The notes: generated from the letters alone by a model not told the origin. Shown: positions 18,201 through 28,467, counted from the first letter of the stretch. The stretch: 35,195 nt of DNA from Moraxellaceae bacterium (GCA_003543245.1 DPJB01000004.1:210-35404), one strand, 5' to 3'. Program-made: numbers and translations.

Positions 18201-18759
18201 TGTGGCGCATGCGCGTCTCGGTTTCACGACGCCGCTCCTTGTACTTTGAAATGCCGGCAGCTTCTTCGATGTAAACACGAAGCTCCTCCGGGCGTGCCTC
18301 AATCAGGCGAGAGATCATCCCCTGCTCGATGATGGCGTAAGAGCGAGGGCCCAGACCCGTGCCCAGGAAAATATCGGTAATGTCCTTGCGCCGGCAGCGA
18401 ATGCCATTCAGGAAGTAGTCCGACTTTGCATCGCGGGTAACCACGCGCTTGATCGAAATCTCGGCAAACTGCGCATACTCGCCACCCAGTGTTGCATCCG
18501 AGTTGTCAAAAACCAGCTCAATCGAAGCCTGCGCCACCGGCTTGCGCGCCGACGAGCCATTGAAAATAACGTCCGTCATGGACTCGCCGCGCAGGTTTTT
18601 GGCAGATGACTCCCCCATTACCCAGCGCACAGCATCGATTACGTTGGACTTGCCGCAACCATTAGGGCCGACAACGGCCGAAAGATTGGTCGGAAAATGG
18701 GCTGTGGTTGGATCCACAAAGGATTTAAAGCCAGCCAGCTTGATGCTCTTCAGTCGCAT
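15259..18759 (-). CDS. smc: SMC, chromosome partition protein
   Basis: SMC is the condensin ATPase that, with ScpA and ScpB, loops and compacts the chromosome. The N-terminal head has Walker A GPNGCGKS (31–38), and the C-terminal head has the signature LSGGEK (1068–1073) and a Walker B in MLDEVDAPLDD. In between are two long coiled coils rich in Gln, Glu and Leu around the hinge (about residues 510–660, with GWERAVETVLG and ASGGQVARTL). At 1166 residues it is a normal full-length SMC. It is in a different operon from scpAB, 10 kb away. I see no obvious conserved promoter in the 236 bp upstream. Confidence 0.97.
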   Translation of the reverse strand: MRLKSIKLAGFKSFVDPTTAHFPTNLSAVVGPNGCGKSNVIDAVRWVMGESSAKNLRGESMTDVIFNGSSARKPVAQASIELVFDNSDATLGGEYAQFAEISIKRVVTRDAKSDYFLNGIRCRRKDITDIFLGTGLGPRSYAIIEQGMISRLIEARPEELRVYIEEAAGISKYKERRRETETRMRHTRENLERLSDIREELEKQLQHLQRQAQSAEKYKEFKEEERLLKAQLQALRWQALDLQVGQRETLIRELEIRLEAVIAEQRSADAALEKQRETQIELSDKFSEVQSRFYKVGNEISRLEQNMTHQRERLVQLRDDMAQAERSHQQASEHLQLDEAQLEDVRGQLLALEPEQALYQAQAEELAEGLAVAEERMQHWQQEWEQFNQTAAGARQQAEVEQSKIQHMEQAIQRSRERLDRLDNERKSLTAGPLADEVTVLNEQLAEVELQLEAGQEKVDAAASGITSQRETNNRLHNEADSLKSRSQILKGREASLEALQQAAMGQESGLTTWLESEGLSLRPRLADQLQVEGGWERAVETVLGRSLQAVCVDSLGALTDKLVNLAKGDLTFVENRQAPASGGQVARTLSSLVKGAETTALLAGVYACETLTDAMRVREQLAAHESVVTRDGIWLGANWLRVIREEDSESGVLARKQELVRVIEELALIDEQLADKQAALEEGREALRSLELQREDAQRALSQLTRSRGDVQAQLGAKQVRLEQFTARSSRIEKEMEDVQSQLRLDQEQLSEARLILQDALDAMGRDSARREELLRERDAAREGLDGARQRARADRDASHQMALTLQALRTRETSLAQSIGRLQEQLSSLAERREMLQESLLELENPGGEHQVLLEEQLTLRVEVEKEMATVRAELEAVQHEFREHERKRQQAEQQAQQVRDMLQNQRMEWQNASSRRESLQEQIAEEQFDLPTVLQALPEDASERQWQEDLEKVSARISRLGPINLAAIDEYQAQSERKNYLDAQDADLREALDTLENAIRKIDRETRTLFRDTFDRVNKGLQELFPKVFGGGHAYLELTGEELLEAGVTIMARPPGKRNSTIHLLSGGEKALTALALVFSIFQLNPAPFCMLDEVDAPLDDANVGRYARLVEEMSEKVQFIYITHNKIAMEMAHQLMGVTMHEPGCSRLVTVNVEEAAAMAAV

Positions 18760-18966
18760 GTCAGTCCCGATAGGGCTTGCCGCTCAGACAAGTGTCCGGC
18801 AGTCAGCAAATCACCTTTATTAATTCCCTTGAAAAACAATGTATTGCGCCAAATACCTCATTAATGTTTGAGGATGGCTTGTCTCAACAAATAGACCCGT
18901 GAGAGTGTACAGAAAAACCCGTCAGGCCTCCATGCCAAGGCGCGACAGAGCTCCGGGCAGAGGCAT

Positions 18967-18996
18967 AAAAAAGGTCGCACCAATGCAGGGGCGGAC
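18967..18996 (-). terminator. Probable rho-independent terminator after the downstream GntR gene
   Basis: On the − strand an imperfect GC-rich stem (18974–18981 against 18988–18996, with one bulge and one mismatch, 6-nt loop) follows directly on the TAG stop, with one base shared. It is followed by a run of six T's (18967–18972). Confidence 0.6.
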
Positions 18997-19742
18997 TAGA
19001 TGGCAAACAGGTCGCCGTTATTCACGGACTGCCGTTGCTGGTAACCCGATGCCACTTTTTCAATCTGTTCGGCTGCCATCTGCACCAGATGGGCGGCATG
19101 CTTGGCTGCCCTTTCAGTATCTCGCTTGCGACAGGCATCAATGATGGCCTGATATTGATTGATGGCCCTTAACTCATCACTGAGCAAGTGGCGCAAGTGT
19201 GCCCCGTACCGCACCCAGCACAGCGACAGCGAGTTGAATGCCATGACATAGACCTGATTGCCGGCCGACCTCACCAGTTGCCCCCAGAAAGCCTGCACCT
19301 CGGACTGCAGATACTCGACGTCATTGGGCCGCTTTCGCATCCGATCAACAGACTCCTGCAGTAACTGGATAGCCTCAGGCTCTGCACGCTGCGCAGCAAG
19401 CCTGGCTGCATCCACCGCCATTGACGCCCTCATCTCAAGCAAGGACCGGAGCATGGCAAAATTGGGCAGACCACTTTCATTGACCAGAAGGTCCGGCAGA
19501 AGCTCCAGGCCGGCAACCTGCTGCCAGTCAGTTACACGATTGCCCCCACCATGTACCGTATGTATCAGGCGCATCTGTTCAAGACGCTTCATGGCTTCGC
19601 GCACCGCGCCACGGTTCAGTCCCCGCGACTCAGCCATCTTTCGCTCCGGGAGCATGTTTGCACCTGGCGCGATGCGTCCATGAATGATGTCCCGGCACAA
19701 CTCTTCGTAAAGTGCCTCGCCTAATGGTTTGCGCTTGCTCAC
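18996..19742 (-). CDS. GntR-family transcriptional regulator with FCD domain
   Basis: This 248-residue DNA-binding regulator of the FadR subfamily has a winged helix at residues about 5–75 (ERKMAESRGLNRGAVREAMKRLE, then the wing HTVHGGGNRV) and an all-helical FCD effector domain at about 90–235. The FCD metal-site histidines look largely replaced (Trp in QAFWGQL, Tyr in NQYQAIID), closer to metal-free FadR-type sensors. The start is GTG. Two FadR-like operator sequences lie in the 97 bp upstream, suggesting self-regulation. A GntR gene upstream of smc is also known in Pseudomonas; the ligand is not predictable here. Confidence 0.88.
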   Translation of the reverse strand: MSKRKPLGEALYEELCRDIIHGRIAPGANMLPERKMAESRGLNRGAVREAMKRLEQMRLIHTVHGGGNRVTDWQQVAGLELLPDLLVNESGLPNFAMLRSLLEMRASMAVDAARLAAQRAEPEAIQLLQESVDRMRKRPNDVEYLQSEVQAFWGQLVRSAGNQVYVMAFNSLSLCWVRYGAHLRHLLSDELRAINQYQAIIDACRKRDTERAAKHAAHLVQMAAEQIEKVASGYQQRQSVNNGDLFAI

Positions 19743-19771
19743 GATCTAATCACCCGCCTCAGCAGGAAAAC

Positions 19772-19827
19772 TGGTCCAACCAATATAGTTGAATTCTGGA
19801 AAAGAAAGAATAAGTGGTCGTACCTTA
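19772..19827 (-). promoter_or_regulatory. Two FadR/GntR-like operator half-palindromes
   Basis: TGGTCCAACCA (19772–19782) is a perfect TGGT-N3-ACCA palindrome. TGGTCGTACCT (19815–19825) keeps the GGT-N3-ACC core inside a longer AT-flanked near-palindrome. Both match the TNGTNNNACNA pattern bound by FadR-subfamily GntR regulators. They lie between the two regulator genes, just upstream of the GTG start at 19742. Confidence 0.55.
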
Positions 19828-19839
19828 TGAGCAATCAAC

Positions 19840-20535
19840 TTAACGACGATGCCGCTGTGCCCAGGCCACTTCAATCTGCTTGACCCTTAACAACGCATCC
19901 AGCACCAGATTTCGCTGGTGCACGCAAAAGTCATCAATCAGCGAGGCAGCCTGCTCGCCCTTACGCATCATGATGCTATCCACCACGCCCTTCAGGAGCG
20001 CAAGCGCCTCATCCAGCTCTCGCCGGTCTGTATGCAGGGCAAGATAAGCAGCACGGCGCACGGCAGGCTGCAAATCATCAAGAATATCAGATGCATAGCT
20101 ATTGTTTGCAAAGCGGTATGCCATGTTGAAGAACTCGAAGGCACCCTCATGAAAGCCCTCGATATCGCCCTCATCGACACAAGACTGCAGACGCTGCAAC
20201 TGACCAACAAACCCTTCCATGTCGTGCTGGCGCCAGTTCTCTGATGCCTTGCGACAGATCATCTGCAACAGCATCGAGAGCACCTCGTAGAGCGCCTTGA
20301 CCTGCACAGGAGACATCTCAGAGACAACTGCACCACGCCGGGGGTAAATCTCTATCAGGCGCTTTCGCGCCAGGACCAGCAGTGCCTCTCGCACAGAGCC
20401 ACGACTGACATTCAGCTCCTTTGCAATGCGAAGCTCCTGAATCCTTTCCCCTTCAACCAAATCGCCCATGATGATTTGCTGGGCAAGATGCTGGGCAATT
20501 TGCTCAGAAAGACTTTCGGAGGCGCGAAAACTCAT
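19840..20535 (-). CDS. Second GntR-family regulator with FCD domain
   Basis: This 231-residue GntR/FCD regulator has a winged helix at residues about 3–70 (ELRIAKELNVSRGSVREALLVLARKRLIE) and an effector domain at about 80–220. The canonical DxxFH of the FCD metal site appears degenerate (EFFNMAYRFANN in its place), so a metal-bound carboxylate ligand is less likely. It differs clearly in sequence from the regulator 97 bp downstream and is not a recent duplicate. It is divergent from the sulfite/nitrite reductase gene (229 bp between the starts), which makes that gene a candidate target; this is inference. The ATG at 20535 is preferred to a TTG two codons earlier. Confidence 0.88.
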   Translation of the reverse strand: MSFRASESLSEQIAQHLAQQIIMGDLVEGERIQELRIAKELNVSRGSVREALLVLARKRLIEIYPRRGAVVSEMSPVQVKALYEVLSMLLQMICRKASENWRQHDMEGFVGQLQRLQSCVDEGDIEGFHEGAFEFFNMAYRFANNSYASDILDDLQPAVRRAAYLALHTDRRELDEALALLKGVVDSIMMRKGEQAASLIDDFCVHQRNLVLDALLRVKQIEVAWAQRHRR

Positions 20536-20613
20536 GATCAACTCGTATCAATGCAGCAACGGGATAGAAAGCGGTCATCCTATCAACAGCCAAGCGCCAG
20601 CCGCCAGCACTTT

Positions 20614-20630
20614 TGTCTATTGTCAGACAG
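20614..20630. promoter_or_regulatory. Candidate GntR operator between divergent regulator and reductase
   Basis: TGTCT-N6-AGACA forms a perfect short inverted repeat. The overlapping TTGTCAGACAG (20620–20630) fits TNGTNNNACN except for its last base. The position between the divergent GntR gene and the reductase promoter is suitable for joint control. Confidence 0.4.
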
Positions 20631-20696
20631 AAACTACTGGCTTCAGCGCCATAATTGATAAGTAAATCTGAACAAGCACATTCAAAAAAAGCATTT

Positions 20697-20724
20697 TTGT
20701 TTATTGATCAAGACTTGGTATTCT
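20697..20724 (+). promoter_or_regulatory. Candidate sigma-70 promoter of the reductase operon
   Basis: TTGTTT (20697–20702) and TATTCT (20719–20724) are separated by 16 bp, which places transcription start about 30–35 bp before the ATG at 20765. The −10 is reasonable; the −35 keeps TTG. Confidence 0.45.
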
Positions 20725-20764
20725 TCGTGCCCATAAAAACAAGTCCCCCTTGCCAGGTTTCGCC

Positions 20765-22412
<1,648 letters not shown>

Positions 22413-22429
<17 letters not shown>

Positions 22430-22913
22430 GGATCGTGCCATTGTTGATGACAGCTTTACTTTTGTCAGCCCGGATGATGATGGCTCACTGACACTTCCTA
22501 CCGGAGATGCACTGGTCTCGCTGGCAACATGGCAATCTCACCGTGATGCATTGCTTGCACACCCCTTTGGCAAGGGAGTGAAACTGAAAGCCGACGAGTT
22601 TGCTGAGGCTATCGCCGATGATCTCGACAAGCTTGCACTGGTTGCCATCGAGTTTCCGGCTTTTGCCGATGGCCGAGGCTACTCAACGGCATATACCCTG
22701 CGCAGTCGTTACGGCTACAAAGGCGAGTTGCGCGCAGTTGGTGATGTCTTCAAGGACACCCTGTTCTATCAGCAACGCAGCGGCTTCAATGCCTTTGCTG
22801 TTCGCGCTGACAAGAATATTGAGGATGCCCTGCAGGCTCTGGATACATTCAGTTCCCCCTACCAGGGTACTGCGAGTGATCCTGCGCCACTGTTCCGCAG
22901 ACGATTGGCCTGA
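22413..22913 (+). CDS. DUF934-family protein, partner of CysI-type reductase
   Basis: This 166-residue DUF934 protein has the motif block DLDKLALVAIEFPAFADGRGYSTAYTLRSRYGYKGELRAVGDV, with the conserved DGRGYS at about residues 86–91. Members of this family sit next to CysI in many Proteobacteria and are thought to support sulfite reduction, although the mechanism is not established. The start (MSRLIKDRAIV, ATG at 22413) lies inside the reductase gene, overlapping its last 17 bp in another frame. This argues for translational coupling. A longer in-frame opening upstream is a shadow of the reductase gene. Confidence 0.93.
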
Positions 22914-22920
22914 ATTTCTC

Positions 22921-22964
22921 GAGGCATAAAAAAACCGCCATTATTGGCGGTTTTTTTATGCCTC
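22921..22964. terminator. Perfect 20-bp bidirectional terminator
   Basis: The arms at 22921–22940 and 22945–22964 are exact reverse complements around a TTAT loop. A GC core (CCGCCA/TGGCGG) is flanked by seven A's and seven T's. It lies between the convergent cysI–DUF934 operon (+) and filF (−) and can end both. Confidence 0.95.
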
Positions 22965-22971
22965 CTGATAC

Positions 22972-24714
22972 TCAGGGTGGGCATGCGGCTGGAGCAGTTA
23001 CAAACTTTCCATTAAGTGTGCCACCGCTATTCGGGTCATCATAAATGCCTTTATAAACCTTGTAGTTATTGCCCCACAAAGCCAGCTTTGTATCCGTCAG
23101 AACACCATTGGTATTCTGATACATCTTCAGATAGTTACTACCCAGGGGGGTATCAACACGCAGTCGGACCTTGTGTTCTTCGCCTATTGTCGAGATAAGA
23201 ATGCCTACCACCGAGTTGGCGACAGCATTACCGTAGGCTTTTGGCAAAATGATCGCAGGCTCAAGATAGTACCTTCCATCTATCTCGAAGGCGCGCTCAA
23301 CAACGCCCACAGGGAACTCGCGACGGTCACCAGCAATCTCGTTCAGGGTGTCAATATCGACTGCATTACAATCCTTGTCCAGATCGGAAACAATGTTCCC
23401 ATCCGACAGAATGGTGAAATTTACCACTCCAAGATCAGGCTTTCCCTCAAGCTGAAGAGTTGCCGTTATGTGCATGGGGAAGCTCGATGACAGTGCTGAC
23501 CAGATCTCCGGATTAAGGGTGGTCACCAGATTGGTGGGGCGCTGCAAATTAAGTCCAGACTCCGTATACGGCGATGTCACATTCTGGAAGGTACCGAGTC
23601 TTGTAGCAATGTCAGAGGGTAGTTCTTCACCATAGGCAATCTTGTATGCATCTTCGTTGTATGCCATGAAATTGCGGTCAATGATACCAGTTTGCACAGT
23701 CATGACTTCGCCGTTATCAAGATCAAACGACAAATCGACAAGTGAACCATCAAGCTGCAACACGGGTGCATTGGACAGTGCGTCTGGTTTTACATAAAAG
23801 CGTGTAGGATCGTACCTGACCAGTTCCGGCGTTTCGTTTCTTGGTCCGAGAGAGGCCGATCCGGCACCAAACAACCTGCCCTTGCGATCAACGCCCAGCA
23901 TCGTTTCGCCAAAAAACTCATCTGTCGCACTTATGCCATAAAAGATATTGAATGCAGGCACACCTGTCGGATGACTGATCAATGGAGAATCACTGGTGTA
24001 AACGCCAGCAGCAACTCCATATACCGCCTTGCGCAGAACGCCATCAGCTTCAGTTGTGCTTATAAGGGGCCGGGCAGGTGTCATTCCAGCAAGCACAGAA
24101 GTGAAGTCCGTCTCAAACGCAGCATCTGTCATGTTTGTCAGGGTCACTGACTTGCCCAGAGCGACAAGAAGAGCCTTTTTGTCGGCTGGCTTCAGGGTAA
24201 TGGCGCGAGCGGGGTTGTCTTTAAGACCGGTAGTATCTTCATTGTTTAGTGCATGCAAAAGCCGGGTAATATTTCTGGCTCCTGCGGCCGCTGGTGCCGT
24301 CGTCGTTGTAACACCCGCCAACATCAACGGAGTGATGTAGATACGTTTCAAAGGCTCACCGTCAGGCCCCAGAGGCAACAAATCCTCATTCAGCAAGGGC
24401 TTCTGAACCTTGGTTTCGCCCAGTGTCACGACGAACTCACTGTCGGGATGCTGGATGAAGAACTCTACGGTTGACCCGGCAGGGCAAGTAAAATTACCGC
24501 TCGTGCCAGTAACCGAGGTAATGTTCTCGCACTTGTAATCAATGCCTGCAACTTGGCCATCCTCAAGACGACCTGTCACACAATCCTGATCTGATGAGCA
24601 TGAATTTGTAGGCTCCTTAACAGGATCAGCAATATTGTTGCTGCCACCACTGCAAGCCGACAACAGCACCGCACAGCCCAGGACCCCAAAGATACTCAGA
24701 TTTGTTTTTTTCAT
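22972..24714 (-). CDS. filF: FilF, putative pilus-system lipoprotein
   Basis: This 580-residue exported lipoprotein has a signal peptide MKKTNLSIFG… with lipobox LSAC (lipid-modified Cys21) followed by SGGS. Asn/Ser and no Asp at +2 suggests outer-membrane sorting. The mature part contains paired cysteines (CSSDQDC, YKCEN, FTCPAG) near the N terminus, then a long β-rich region without a known catalytic motif. By position and overall layout it corresponds to FilF, the last gene of the Acinetobacter fil locus, where it is annotated as a putative pilus assembly or surface protein. It starts 1 bp after the filE stop (TAG-C-ATG) and ends at the perfect terminator. The ATG at 24714 fixes the signal peptide. 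Confidence 0.85.
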   Translation of the reverse strand: MKKTNLSIFGVLGCAVLLSACSGGSNNIADPVKEPTNSCSSDQDCVTGRLEDGQVAGIDYKCENITSVTGTSGNFTCPAGSTVEFFIQHPDSEFVVTLGETKVQKPLLNEDLLPLGPDGEPLKRIYITPLMLAGVTTTTAPAAAGARNITRLLHALNNEDTTGLKDNPARAITLKPADKKALLVALGKSVTLTNMTDAAFETDFTSVLAGMTPARPLISTTEADGVLRKAVYGVAAGVYTSDSPLISHPTGVPAFNIFYGISATDEFFGETMLGVDRKGRLFGAGSASLGPRNETPELVRYDPTRFYVKPDALSNAPVLQLDGSLVDLSFDLDNGEVMTVQTGIIDRNFMAYNEDAYKIAYGEELPSDIATRLGTFQNVTSPYTESGLNLQRPTNLVTTLNPEIWSALSSSFPMHITATLQLEGKPDLGVVNFTILSDGNIVSDLDKDCNAVDIDTLNEIAGDRREFPVGVVERAFEIDGRYYLEPAIILPKAYGNAVANSVVGILISTIGEEHKVRLRVDTPLGSNYLKMYQNTNGVLTDTKLALWGNNYKVYKGIYDDPNSGGTLNGKFVTAPAACPP

Positions 24715-24715
24715 G

Positions 24716-25717
24716 CTACTCATGCCATTGGACAGCAAAATCGCCATCATCAGTACGCGGGATTTCCGAAGCCGGTTTCAGCTGCTTTGGGTCCGGAAGC
24801 ACTACCAGTAAAAAGCGCTCAGCAGACATCATGATAATGCTGCCTTCAAGACGCTCATGTCGCGTTTTTGTTGCAACATACCGGCGCTCATAATAACCAT
24901 CCTGAACAGCCCGGATGACACAACCCTTCTCATTCGCCATCGCAAGAACAGGAATAACAAAGCCGGGCTTTCTCTCTGTTTTTGAATAAGAGCTGACTGC
25001 GAGCTTGCGCAAGCCATCGCCGCTGACACGAAGCACTCGCACCACTCCCCCTGCCCCAAGAAACTGCCGGGTTTTACGGTCGATAATAACGGAAAATGAC
25101 GAATTTCTGGACAAAGTGGAAGCCCCGGTCAGCTCCTTTTCACCCAAGCAAAAGGATTCTGCATTGATCAGTGACTTCAGCACCTGCTCATCAGCGGTTT
25201 CAATCAGCTCCATCACGACTGGCGTGAATGGCTCCACAGGACCCGCAGAGAAGAAGGTTGGCTCTTTTCCATCCGTGCCGGCCAACTGATTTTCACTTTC
25301 CTCGACACGTGAGCCCATCCCGTCGTTCACAACGTAAAAACGCTTTTTGTTTGTTGGATTGAAATTGGTGCTCTCAAGGAGCTCACTGTCGACATACTCA
25401 TCAGTTGCCTGAGTAGCTGCAGCAGCTGGCGTGACTTTCTCGGAGGGACGAGTCTCATCAACTGCTTTATTTTCAGGCACTGAAACTGTCGTTGCGGGGG
25501 CGTCAGTATCTGATTTCCCTTCGACAGCAAATACATCAGACCCGGATTGAGGCTCCGCCGGCTTTTCAGCTTTCGGTTTACTCTCAGGAGCCATGATGGT
25601 TTGCATGCGCCCCTGGGCATCAATTACCTGATAGAACCTCTGCTCGGCAACAACTGCTGTTGTCACCAGGCAGAGGAGCAGCCCGCAGCCTGCAGTAGCA
25701 GTAAATGAACGAGACAT
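24716..25717 (-). CDS. filE: FilE, putative pilus-system periplasmic protein
   Basis: This 333-residue exported protein has an N-terminal signal peptide (ending near TTAVVAEQ, residue about 24). A short motif RFYQVIDAQGRMQTI follows that recalls DUF4124-type domains, then a Lys/Pro/Glu-rich linker to about residue 150. The globular C-terminal domain (about 165–330) has no catalytic motif I know. Position and architecture fit FilE of the fil locus. Its ATG overlaps the filD stop (TAATG) and its stop lies 1 bp from filF, so it is tightly coupled on both sides. Confidence 0.82.
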   Translation of the reverse strand: MSRSFTATAGCGLLLCLVTTAVVAEQRFYQVIDAQGRMQTIMAPESKPKAEKPAEPQSGSDVFAVEGKSDTDAPATTVSVPENKAVDETRPSEKVTPAAAATQATDEYVDSELLESTNFNPTNKKRFYVVNDGMGSRVEESENQLAGTDGKEPTFFSAGPVEPFTPVVMELIETADEQVLKSLINAESFCLGEKELTGASTLSRNSSFSVIIDRKTRQFLGAGGVVRVLRVSGDGLRKLAVSSYSKTERKPGFVIPVLAMANEKGCVIRAVQDGYYERRYVATKTRHERLEGSIIMMSAERFLLVVLPDPKQLKPASEIPRTDDGDFAVQWHE

Positions 25718-27393
25718 TACCAGCGCGTACGATAAGCGATGCCCATGATGATCACATCTGCTTTTGTATGTACGTCCAGACCGGCATAGGGGTTGTAAAT
25801 CGTATTGTTAATGCCGGTACAGTTCACATTACAGCTGGTATTTGCAGGGATTGTATCCTCTGACCGCAGGTACATTGCCGTCAGGTCAATCTCTGTGTCT
25901 TTGTCATACACATAACCAATGCCGGCGCCAAAGAGCTGTGCATCGTTAATTGGTACCAGCGATGACCGCTTGTCCTTTGGAATGGCCGATTTTCGGGGCT
26001 CATAGCCAGCCCGAAACTTGAGTCGCTCATTCCACGAATACTCGGTCCCGATACCCCAGCTCCAGGGGCTCTGAAAACCAAGAGGGAATGTCAGGGTAGT
26101 CAATGTATTACCTGGCGCCAGCAGACGTGCCAAGGCCAACACACTGGGAGAGCGATCAAAGGTCAGGTGAAACGCGTCCCACTCTGCATAGTCTGTCCAG
26201 CCAACGTCGAAGTTGACCTGCCACGTTGGCAAGATCTTGTACTTGATACCGGTCTGGAAGTGCGCCGGATAAATCAGGTCCATGGAGATCAGGCCACTCT
26301 CCTTCTCTGGAACGTATGAGGGAAGCCCGAGAATGGCGAGCAGAATCTGGCCGGTAGGCGACTGCCCGATACCGCCAAAGACATCCTGAACACCCTGACC
26401 ATAGGTAATTTCGTACTTACCCTTGAGATTCATCTTGGCCTGGCTCTGGTAGACCATGCCCCAGGCAAACCGCTCGTTGGGCTCCCACAGGAACCCAAGG
26501 TTGTACGTCGGGGAAAGACGTTCCTCCATGGACATCTTCATGCTGGCAAGATTGTCGAAAGGACCGATACCCTCATCTGCATTGCAGAAGCCGAACAGGA
26601 AAAGATCAATCACGATATTCGACTGTCCCTTGAATGGCGGACATATCTCTTCATCGATAATACGCATCATGCCGAGCAATTCATTGGGTGCGCGGAAATC
26701 AGTTTCCAGTGCGACAGCCTGATAGGAAAAGCCCACCGACAGACCAACCGAGAGCTCATCAGTAACCTGATAGCCAACGGATGGCGACAAAAGTGTTACA
26801 CGCTCAAGTGCAACGCGTTGCCCGAGGAAGTTGCCCGGATCACCGTCTTCACGATAGAAGCCGGCAGCAAGCGGCGCATACATTGCATTGGCGAAAGTAA
26901 ACTTGGAACCTGGCTTCTTGAAGGAAAACGCAAACATCGGAGCAGCAAGTGGTCCTGGTGGCAAATCAACCATCTCATCCAGGATCGGAACATACAGCGA
27001 CACGCCCTCGATAGTACTCTTGCCTGTCTTGAAACTGCTGCAACGATCCTGCCCATCGCGAGGCGCATCACCACAAATAACAGGGTCGTCAGAATATCCG
27101 AATACATTAAAGCCCGGTGGCGCAGAGAACTCTGACTCAATCGAGAAGTTGGCAGCAAGAAACTGGAAGTCGGCACGCCGTCCATCAAGCTTGGCAAGGC
27201 CAGCGGGATTGAAGTGGACAGCGCTGATGCCTGGAGGATCCGCAGTTACTGCATTACCAAGCGAAAGCGCTCGCAAATCAACAGAAAGGTTGGTGGCAAG
27301 CTGTGCATGTGCACTGCCGGCCAGGGCAATGAAAAACGCCCCTAGCCAGGAATACGTTGCGCCGCGCATGCGATTTTGTTTTATTTTTTTCAT
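25717..27393 (-). CDS. filD: FilD, OmpP1/FadL-family outer-membrane protein
   Basis: This is an outer-membrane β-barrel of the OmpP1/FadL family with 558 residues. After a signal peptide (ending SAHAQ), the conserved FadL-type N-terminal plug sequence SVDLRALSLGNAVTADPPGISAVHFNPAGLAKL is present. The barrel segments end in an aromatic C-terminal residue (GIAYRTRW), as expected for BAM-dependent insertion. FadL members carry hydrophobic molecules; in fil the role is unproven and may be export or anchoring. The start is uncertain: ATG at 27393 has only a weak ribosome site, while TTG at 27405 has AGGGA 4–5 bp upstream. It is the fourth gene of the fil locus and lies between filC and filE. Confidence 0.88.
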   Translation of the reverse strand: MKKIKQNRMRGATYSWLGAFFIALAGSAHAQLATNLSVDLRALSLGNAVTADPPGISAVHFNPAGLAKLDGRRADFQFLAANFSIESEFSAPPGFNVFGYSDDPVICGDAPRDGQDRCSSFKTGKSTIEGVSLYVPILDEMVDLPPGPLAAPMFAFSFKKPGSKFTFANAMYAPLAAGFYREDGDPGNFLGQRVALERVTLLSPSVGYQVTDELSVGLSVGFSYQAVALETDFRAPNELLGMMRIIDEEICPPFKGQSNIVIDLFLFGFCNADEGIGPFDNLASMKMSMEERLSPTYNLGFLWEPNERFAWGMVYQSQAKMNLKGKYEITYGQGVQDVFGGIGQSPTGQILLAILGLPSYVPEKESGLISMDLIYPAHFQTGIKYKILPTWQVNFDVGWTDYAEWDAFHLTFDRSPSVLALARLLAPGNTLTTLTFPLGFQSPWSWGIGTEYSWNERLKFRAGYEPRKSAIPKDKRSSLVPINDAQLFGAGIGYVYDKDTEIDLTAMYLRSEDTIPANTSCNVNCTGINNTIYNPYAGLDVHTKADVIIMGIAYRTRW

Positions 27394-27417
27394 GGCCTGC
27401 TTCAAGCGATCCCTGAC

Positions 27418-28467
27418 TTATTCGTTGCCCGGAATGAGAAAGTCAATCGGCATGGAAAAGCCCAGTGTGACATCGGACGAATCTTCAGTCAGACCAAATC
27501 CCATGTTCATGTTGACGATCCGCTTGGGGTTGGTACGCAGGCCCAATGAGAAATTGACGGAGGCACTTACCTGATCAGCGGTGTAAACGTTGTCACCATT
27601 GCTGAAGCTGTACAGGCTTTCGAAACCATAAGACTGCTGGAAAGAGGATGTGATGGAAACATCATAGTTCAGCGCATAGGCAAGGCCCATGGAGAAGCCG
27701 ATAGAGTCGCCCGGCTCGACACTGGTCAGAAAACGGCTGCCTTGTGCCTGATTAAGATCGCTGGCCTTTGCACTCATCGAGTAGCTGGCCGATGCGAAAA
27801 GCACAACAGGATCTGCAACCTTGCTTACGCTGGCGCCGCCAGAAAGGCTGTAATAGCCCTTACCAGTAGACAAGTCAGTCTGGCGATTGATCTCGTACGG
27901 GCTGTCACCCGAGGCCGTTGACAGCGAGGCAAACAGCGTCGAAGTTGGCAGGCCGCGCTTGAGCGGCACCGGCTGCCAGCGCACACCAATCGCGATATCA
28001 CCAAGGCCCGTAGTATCAAGGCTGCTCTGGCTGTCAAACTTGTATATCAGTGGCAGGGAGGCCGAGAATGTCAGGTTATCCCAGACCCCGTAGGTCAACT
28101 CAAAGGTGTTACCGAAGGTGTGCTGGGCATCTTCTTCGATACGGAAGCGCGTGATATTGGAGCTATTGCCGTCAACCGCAATATCAATACGGCTGTCGCG
28201 ATAAAAGCTGTAGTCAACTTCAAAGTTCAGACCAACCTTGCCCTTCTTCAGCAGGGAGTAGTTGTTCTCGCTGGCCTGGAATACCTCTTCCAGGTTGGTC
28301 TCTGTGCTGGCGTCGTCAGCCTTTTTGGTAAGGGCCTCACGTGCGGCATCACCTGTAGCTGGCGCAGCAGCGGGAGCTGTTGTGGCTTCCTCTTCTGCCA
28401 TGACTGGCTGAGTCAATACGGCCATCAACCCCAGCACTGCCCGGTATGCCATGCCCCTTTTCATCAT
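27418..28467 (-). CDS. filC: FilC, putative pilus-system outer-membrane transporter-like protein
   Basis: This 349-residue exported protein is probably a β-barrel of the transporter/MetA-pathway type. It has a signal peptide (ending PVMAEEE), then a short Ala/Thr-rich spacer and a helical segment (about 45–85). A barrel region of alternating strands follows (KVGLNFEVDYSFY, TFELTYGVWDNLTFSASLPLIYKF, GLGDIAIGVRW). The C terminus (FSMPIDFLIPGNE) lacks a terminal aromatic residue. ATG at 28467 (MMKRG) is preferred over the upstream alternative because AGGAAG lies about 8 bp before it. Family and position fit FilC; the function is unknown. Confidence 0.82.
   Translation of the reverse strand: MMKRGMAYRAVLGLMAVLTQPVMAEEEATTAPAAAPATGDAAREALTKKADDASTETNLEEVFQASENNYSLLKKGKVGLNFEVDYSFYRDSRIDIAVDGNSSNITRFRIEEDAQHTFGNTFELTYGVWDNLTFSASLPLIYKFDSQSSLDTTGLGDIAIGVRWQPVPLKRGLPTSTLFASLSTASGDSPYEINRQTDLSTGKGYYSLSGGASVSKVADPVVLFASASYSMSAKASDLNQAQGSRFLTSVEPGDSIGFSMGLAYALNYDVSITSSFQQSYGFESLYSFSNGDNVYTADQVSASVNFSLGLRTNPKRIVNMNMGFGLTEDSSDVTLGFSMPIDFLIPGNE

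Noticed and set aside
17329..18249. A 306-codon Leu-rich open frame on the + strand opposite smc
   Set aside because: It is the complement of the Gln/Glu-rich coiled coil of SMC, which always yields Leu-rich antisense frames.
18760..18995. A hidden gene or small RNA between smc and the GntR gene
   Set aside because: Only a likely terminator at its left-hand edge in the sense of the GntR gene was found; no conserved start, promoter pair or stable hairpin stood out in the rest.
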